The notes beneath the pieces are model-generated. The model made no database searches and had not been told where the DNA came from. It worked only from the letters and a program-made list of their open reading frames with translations. DNA of 64,000 bases from assembly GCA_038093515.1 (NCBI GenBank), contig JBBPSI010000136.1, forward strand, positions 1-64,000. The letters are read 5' to 3'. The stretch is from Butyriboletus loyo. Lineage: Eukaryota > Basidiomycota > Agaricomycetes > Boletales > Boletaceae. Within the stretch, counting starts at the first letter, position 1; each line of letters starts with the position of its first letter. Shown here piece by piece: positions 58,147 through 64,000 of this stretch. Both the position numbers and the translations under genes were made by a program.

Positions 58147-58668
58147 TGTTAAGAAATCAACCAAGGAACTAAGCCACTCAGAATAATCTCCACAGGTGGT
58201 TCCACTTCTGTTGCAGCACTACACAAAGTGCTGGCGACAATGAGAGAAGGAGCTAAGACCTTAATCCTCAACTGTTTCCAGCGAATAGACAAGTGGTTAA
58301 AGCTAGGGAATCCTAGCCCAAACCACAAGCCTTATATATTACAGGGAACTGTGCACAGACCAAGCAGTGCATGAGACTAACTACTATATATGTACATACA
58401 AGTAGAAGTACAGGGTTGACAGAGATTAAATAGAAGTGATGGCGATCAGAAAGAGTAGAAGCTAAACAGAGATTAAATACATGAGGCATGATGTCATAGA
58501 GTCTGGGCCAGTCTGGACCATGATGTCATATGCTTAGTCAGCCTTTGGTCACATGTATAATCCCACAATCATGTGCACTAAGTCACGTGACCTTTGAAAG
58601 TGAAAGTGAAAGTTCTAAGTCCAAAGTTCGAAGTGCAAAAGTCTGTTATAAGGGATACAATTATAACA
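58147..58668 (+). mobile_element. LTR (522 bp) interrupting the copia gag
   Basis: Begins TGTTAAGAAATCAACC and ends TTATAACA at 58668. It contains GCTAGGGAATCCTAGC (58302-58317), TATA-like CTTATATATTACAG (58331) and stem-loop GCACAGACCAAGCAGTGC (58353-58370). It is in reverse orientation to the adjoining gag gene, whose reading frame runs into it and stops. No matching 5-bp target duplication was found, so it may be one end of a larger loss. Confidence 0.85.
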
Positions 58669-59202
58669 TTGAGTGATCATCTGGGCTACCATGTCCATGG
58701 ACACAGGCAGCTTAGCCAGGAGCATCATGGCCTGGACGTTGTCAGGGATGGTATATCCCACTAGCTGGAGACAAGAAAAAGTGGTCTTGATCTTCAAGAG
58801 GGCAGGTGCAGGGTGAGAGGAGGAGGGCACTTGCATGTCCATCAACTCCTTGAAAATTGTGTATGCTGCTGTGATCCCAGTAGTTGAGAATTCCTCTTTG
58901 AGGGCCTTGATCAGATCAGTGGCCATCATCTCTCCTCCATACTTCTGTTGGAGAGCAGGAAAGAGGTGGCACATGATGGTGTCGGCAATTGTATCATTTG
59001 CCTTTTTTTTTAGACCAGGTGTGATGTACTGGGAGCGATCTTCTGCAGTGGACAATGCATTGAGGGTGGTGGGTTTTGAGAACTCGAAAACCCAGGTGTT
59101 GCCAGTCACCCTAAGGTGGGCAGACATGGCAGGCCACCAGGAAACCCAGTTGGAGCCATTGAGGATGGGGACACAAGAGTTGGTCTTGGTGGAGGTAGAC
59201 AT
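58669..59202 (-). pseudogene. Truncated copia-type gag
   Basis: ATG 59202 on the minus strand. The N-terminus NGSNWVSWWPAMSAHLRVTG is the gag signature of fungal Ty1/copia elements (DUF4219/UBN2-like), continued by YGGEMMATDLIKALKEEFST and ELMDMQVPSS. The frame is cut at about 58669 by an LTR; the artificial stop is at 58615-58617. No zinc knuckle, protease, integrase or RT is present. It starts 29 bp downstream of an adjoining LTR. Confidence 0.88.
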
Positions 59203-59230
59203 TTGAAATGTTTAGAAGATCTATGGAAAA

Positions 59231-61005
59231 TGTTATGATGCTATCATATCATGAGAACTTTACAGACACTTTACAAACATTTTATTACACTTTGTACCAT
59301 ATGGACTACACTTGAACACTAGAGCCAGTCGCATCATTTAGACTCAGACTCTTCTCCTCATTTCCTTATGACGAGAGTCACGTGACCGTGGGAAGCCACA
59401 TCATGTGATGTCCTATCCTGGGACAATCGTTGCATACTAGTAGACCTCTTAGTTAGGGTTACCCCTATTGTTAACCCTAGCCCTACTAGCTACAATCCTC
59501 TCTCTACACGATCGTGGACTTAGATGTTTCCTTTGTCTGCCTGATCTCATCTATCCCCATATGGTGATCCTCGTTGGTTCCGCTCTTCTTTAATCACCGT
59601 ATACCTTCCATTCCTTTAATTACCGCTTCATAGGTCTTGATCCTTGGATCTCGATCTTGGACGCTTTCATACAGATTGTATCTTGATAGATCTTTCTGTC
59701 TTCTTTCTCCTTTCAGCAGATTGTATCTTGATAGATCGATCTTGCTTCTTTTCATCTCCGCTGTGTGAGAACTCTCTCACGACAGCTTCCATTCCTTTCA
59801 TCTCCGCTTCGTGAGAACTCTCTCACAATAGCTTCTATCTTTAATGTCCGCTCCCTGAGAACTCTCTCATGGAACGTACTATGTACTTATATATTATAGT
59901 AGATAGATAAGGATGACACACAGCTTGGTCTGTGTGCATTCTCTGTAATCTATAAGTACAAGGCTGGTGAAGCCTGGGATCCCTGTTACAGTTTTACCCC
60001 TAAGCGTACCCCGCCACTCATTTTCCCACGCTTACGCGTCCCCGCCGCCCCCGCCGCCTTGCGATACCACCCATCGCCCGCTCCTTAGTCGCCTAGTGGA
60101 TGTTATCCACTTCCCTGGTCGTTCCAGCAAGTCTCAGTGTCGCTACACTGAGATAGCCCCTGTCTCGTCGCCCCGTCGGGCCGGACCCACAGCTGAGCTG
60201 TCGCGTCCTTCTTTTCTTAACCAATGACATTTGTTACATCACGTGACTAGCACGTGACTAGATTACAACGCGTCAGCACCTTCGCGTCGAGACCCGTATC
60301 CAAGGGCTCCGCCGTTCGCGCACCCTTCGCCCTGTGGGGCTCACCTCGTGGACATCGTCACTTCGCTTTCAGCTCTTCTTATTCGCTGACGATGTCGCCA
60401 TCTTGTCCGGAGCATAGCTCCCTCGCTACCGGCACTTTGCCGCTTCTTCCCTTCACCACTATGACTCGGACGGACTCATAGCCCTCTACCCTCGCTGCCA
60501 CGCACAGCTCGGTCTGTGCACGATACCCTTCAGTATATAAGCTCGTACTTAGAGTAGTACGATTTCTTTAGCTAATTCTACGCATCTACCAAGTGCATAG
60601 TAATCTAGCATTATACCCATCTCTTGCCGATAAAGCCGATAAGAGCCTGCTCGATCTCGTCTGGTCGCCACCACACAAGATCTCGCCGACACTTGCTTTG
60701 CAAGACACCCGATAGCGTCGTCCACGCGAGTCGGCCATTTCCTTATTAGGCTCGAGCCCCTAGTCAAGTGCTCGCTGCTAGTTATTGTGCGCTATCAGCG
60801 TAACAATCCCCCACTCTTTATCACTTGTATACTTTGCTATCTCTGGTAGTAAGGTGGTATCAGTGGTTCTGGCTCACTGGTTCTTCCACCAGGAGTAGTG
60901 TCCTGTGAGTACATGTCAGAACAGGCATTGGGCCCTGCAAGTGGTTTTGGGCTGTCTCTTAGGAGATGGCTTGGAGCATGTGCCATTGAAAGATGGTGCA
61001 CAACA
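59231..61005 (-). mobile_element. 5' LTR (~948 bp) of the copia element, split by another LTR
   Basis: On the minus strand it starts TGTTGTGCACCATC at 61005 and ends GCATCATAACA at 59231, next to the gag leader. It is interrupted at 59984-60805. It is near-identical to the reverse complement of 61354-62310. It carries the CAGCTTGGTCTGTG stem-loop region at 59920-59937. Confidence 0.88.
59984..60805 (-). mobile_element. Solo LTR (822 bp) inserted in the copia LTR
   Basis: Ends TGTTACAGTTTTAC and CAGCGTAACA, flanked by ATCCC on both sides (59979-59983, 60806-60810). The opposite palindrome arm (about 61540) preserves the empty site (CCTGGGTTCCCCCAGTC). GC-rich relative to its surroundings. It carries a TATA-like stretch (60530-60545) and stem-loop GCACAGCTCGGTCTGTGC (60502-60519), both in minus-strand orientation. 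Confidence 0.93.
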
Positions 61006-61353
61006 GAAAATGCAAGTCATATTAGAAATGCAAAGTCTGACATGGGTTTGTCCTCCAAAATCTGCAGAAGGATCAAGTTAGAGTGCTGGGGAGCACATCA
61101 CAATGATCATTTCACATCATAAGGAGTCCAGAGGAAATAACCAAAAAGTAAAGTGAGCTGGTGTGCTCAGCATGCTTGAAGCACAGTGAGTGACAGCCAT
61201 TTAACCTTGGCATCAGGAGACTCCATCATGCAAGTCATTTCTGACTGCACTAATGGGCTCAACTGAGCACAGCAGGGCTCATAACCTGTAGAAAGGGTGC
61301 TAGGTGAGGATGTACTGAAGGTACTCACTGGTTGGTTGTTAGAGGCTTGCTGG
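61006..61353. other. Spacer (348 bp) of the LTR palindrome
   Basis: Unique-looking sequence between two inverted LTRs. No gene or motif recognised. Confidence 0.6.
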
Positions 61354-62310
61354 TGTTGTGCACCATCTTTCAATGGCGCATGCTCCAGGCCATCTCCTAA
61401 GAGACAGCCCAAATCACTCGCAGGGCCCAAGACCTGTTCTGACATGTACTCGCAGGACACTACTCCTGGCAAAACAACCAGTGAGCCAGAACCACCGATA
61501 CCACCTTACTACCAGAGATAGCAAAGTATACAAGTGATAAAGACTGGGGGAACCCAGGCTTCACCGGCCTTGTACTTATAGATTACAGAGAATGCGCACG
61601 GACCAAGCTGTGCGTCATCCTTATCTATCTACTATAATATATAAGTACATAGTACGTTCCATGAGAGAGTTCTCAGGGAGTGGACATTAAAGATAGAAGC
61701 TAATATGAGAGAGTTCTCACGTAGCGGAGATGAAAGGAATGGAAGCTGTCATGAGAGAGTTCTCACACAGCGGAGATGAAAAGAAGCAAGATCGATCTAT
61801 CAAGATATGATCCGCTGAAAGGAGAAAGAAGACAGAAAGATCTATCAAGATACAATCTGTATGAAAGCGTCCAAGATCAAGATCTATGAAGCAGTAATTA
61901 AAGGAATGGAAGGTATATGGTGATTAAAGAAGAGCAGAACCAACAAGGATCACCATATGGGGATAGATGAGATCGGGAAGACAAAGGAAACGTCTAAGTC
62001 CACAATCGTGTAGAGAGAGGATTGTAGCTAGTAGGGCTAGGGTTAACGATAGGGGAAACCCTAACTAAGAGGTCTACTAGTATGCAACGATTGTCCCAGG
62101 ATAGGACGTCACATGATGTGGTTTCCCACGGTCACATGGTATCACATGATAACGGTCACGTGACTCTCATCGTAAGGAAATGAGGAGAAGAGTCCAAGTC
62201 TAAATGATGCGACTGGCTCTAGTGTTCAAGTGTAGTCCGTATAGTACAAAGTGTAATAAAATGTTTGTAAAGTGTCTGTAAAGTTCTCGTGATATGATAG
62301 CATCATAACA
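61354..62310 (+). mobile_element. Solo LTR (957 bp) of the same copia family, inverted
   Basis: Starts TGTTGTGCACC and ends TCATAACA, with flanks GCTGG (61349-61353) and GCAGG (62311-62315), a target duplication with one mismatch. It is near-identical in reverse to 59231-61005 without its insert. Stem-loop GCACGGACCAAGCTGTGC at about 61596-61613. Confidence 0.9.
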
Positions 62311-63752
62311 GCAGGTAGTTGCATGACAGTGTAAGAACAAGATTGATTAGAACTCAGATAGGCTGAGTTTGAAGTACATATATGATCTGACTACACATGT
62401 TATGTAATCAGTATATTATATAATTCTAATATATGTTCAACAGTGAAACATGAGATCTATAAACAGGTCTTCCTTTCTGTAAAGGCAGAGGTCATGGAGG
62501 ATCTCAATGAATTAATGAACGAGTATGGGAAGGCAGGTTGTGCCTTTGAACAAATTTACTCAGAATGAGGGACTGGAGGACAGGCCTGATATCAATTCAG
62601 GCCTTACACAGCTCAAACTCCTTGGAGTTACCTGCCTCCTGTTACAACTGTTGAAGTAATCCACATAGAACATTCCACAAGCGGTTCCACTACAAGTTGC
62701 AGTGCTACACAAAGCACTGGTGGAGGTTTATAGAATTTAGCAAAGACCTTAGTCCCTCAACTGTTTCCAGCAATCAAGACAAGTGGTTAAAGCTAAGGGA
62801 TCTTAGCCTAAACCACAAGCCTTTATATATTGTACAAGATGGTGCACAGACCAAGCTGTGCATGTGATAAACTACTATACATGGTTAGACTAAGAAGCTA
62901 ATGGTGATCAAAAAGAAGAGAAGTAAATGGAGATTAAATACATGAGGTATGATGTCATAGTCTAGACTGATGATGTCATGGGCTGGTCTGGACCATTACA
63001 TCATAGGCTCTGTCTAGATTCTGATTACATGTATAATCCCATGATCACATGCACTGAGTCACATGATCTTTGAAAGTGAAAGGAGAAGTCTGAAAGCATG
63101 GAAATAATATAGTATTATAACACCTCCTCATGGACCACCTCCTGATTACACTGCTGTTGGAACTCAACTGGATAGAGGTGCTCCTATGGACATTGGAGCA
63201 GTTGATACCAAAAAAGAAACAAGGACCTGTTTTGGGTGCAGCAATGTTGGGCACATCTGGCCTGATTGCCCCCAGAACCCAAACTGTCAGGATAAACCTG
63301 CTCCACATGCTTGCTAGCAATGGGTCACCATGAACAACTGGAAGGAAGCAACCCCTTCTAGTAATACCAATTACATGCAAGGCCTTTACTGGCACCACCA
63401 GTGACCGTGTCACCACAACAAGGAACCTCCCAGTGTGCTACATACATGGGAGAAGAAGCAAAGGCTTATTGGGTGGACATGTTCACCTATGAAGCAAAGG
63501 ACAAAGCTGCCAAGGCTTTAAAAGAAAGTCATCTCTTAGTGTTGGAGTACCTAAGGAATAGAACAATTTCTTTTCTAATTGTTTCTCTTCACTATCAACA
63601 TTTTTGGACTCCTATGTAGATGGAAATGAACATTTAGATAAGGAATCTTCACTAGCAGTTAGTTTAGCATTTATGCAACCTTCTTTGGAAGAAAGCAAAG
63701 ATGTTCCTGGATTAATTGATTGCAAAGAGGATGATTTTCCTCCCATAGTTAC
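62311..63752 (+). pseudogene. Ty3-type gag/body relic, split by a solo LTR
   Basis: Before the inserted LTR, 62590-62634 reads QTPWSYLPP in a frame that resumes at 63128 as PHGPPPDYTAVGT, then MDIGAVD and the zinc knuckle CFGCSNVGHIWPDC (CX2CX4HX4C; about 63223-63265). This is the usual Ty3 gag C-terminus. Stops follow soon after. Farther on (63401-63750) short frames (EEAKAYWVDMFTYE, VPGLIDCKEDDFPP) lead to an LTR at 63753. Protease, RT and integrase are missing, so a large internal deletion has occurred. Confidence 0.75.
62640..63122 (+). mobile_element. Solo LTR (483 bp) with 5-bp target duplication inside gag
   Basis: TGTTACAACTG...AGTATTATAACA, flanked by CCTCC on both sides (62635-62639, 63123-63127). 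It contains GCTAAGGGATCTTAGC (62792-62807), TATA-like CTTTATATATTG (62821) and stem-loop GCACAGACCAAGCTGTGC (62844-62861). Confidence 0.93.
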
Positions 63753-64000
63753 TGTTACGAGACAACAGAGTTATCAAGTCACACGGGGTTCCGCGACTGT
63801 CGCAGTGCTACACAAGTACTGGCAAGGAGTAATGAGGATAGCTCAAATCTTAATCTCTCAACTGTTGCCAGCGAATAAGACAAGTGGTTAAAGCTAGGGA
63901 ATCCTAGCCGCAACCACAAGCCTTTATATATTGTACAGAAGTGCGCACAGACCATGCTGTGCATGAGATAGACTACTATACATGGATAGACTAAAGAAGA
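63753..64000 (+). mobile_element. LTR, truncated by window end
   Basis: Begins TGTTACGAGACAACAG, matching the LTR end at 7416 (inverted). It contains GCTAGGGAATCCTAGC (63893-63908), TATA-like CTTTATATATTG (about 63922) and stem-loop GCACAGACCATGCTGTGC (63945-63962). Confidence 0.85.

Noticed and set aside
1..64000. CRISPR arrays, bacterial operons, rRNA or tRNA genes
   Set aside because: The repeats are minisatellites and transposon ends without CRISPR spacing. Genes have introns and no Shine-Dalgarno pattern. I found no cloverleaf I could support by eye.

Overview
The window is nuclear DNA of a filamentous basidiomycete, most likely an Agaricomycete. The evidence is many short GT-AG introns (about 50-60 nt), a Q-rich basidiomycete Helitron, a DUF3638/DUF3645 giant protein, fungal AROM-type fusions, an RCC1-like relic, and Ty3 and copia retroelements. 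No genus can be assigned by reading alone.

Layout. 1-4915 (minus): a decayed autonomous Helitron. 5.3-8.3 kb: LTR relics and a ~80-bp minisatellite with ~299-bp higher-order periodicity. 8341-15172: a candidate composite DNA transposon bounded by ~170-190-bp inverted repeats. It holds an intact-looking rve-type integrase gene, a co-oriented zinc-binding/NLS protein gene, a shuffled chitin-synthase myosin-motor relic and a BTB gene. 15.6-27 kb: a mostly ordinary gene block with a secreted SMP-30-like lactonase, a mitochondrial two-HMG-box protein, Mediator subunit 8, an APH-fold protein, a multi-span membrane protein, TFIIH subunit Tfb5 and ribose-5-phosphate isomerase. The last two are divergently transcribed.

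28-33 kb and 46.7-53.2 kb: duplicated, decaying gene families. There are three copies of a P-loop GTPase (one with an intact start) and two AROM (ARO1) relics. 33.4-34.6 kb: a chimeric relic joining a fossil first exon of the neighbouring giant gene to an RCC1-like gene. 35290-45030: one nine-exon gene for a 3101-residue DUF3638/DUF3645 protein; all splice phases close. 54.1-55.6 kb: a second SMP-30-like lactonase, inverted relative to the first.

49.5-50.5 kb and 56.2-64 kb: transposon graveyard. It includes a TA-flanked mariner-type element with a captured gene piece, a solo LTR nested in a Tc1 relic, a copia gag next to a ~1-kb LTR palindrome, and Ty3 gag remains split by a solo LTR. Four otherwise different LTR types share a short stem-loop just downstream of a TATA-like stretch.

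The single-copy housekeeping genes (MED8, TFB5, RKI1, HMG protein) are unrelated in pathway. The accessory regions show repeated segmental duplication and inversion: GTPase, AROM, lactonase and giant-gene exon 1 are each present more than once.
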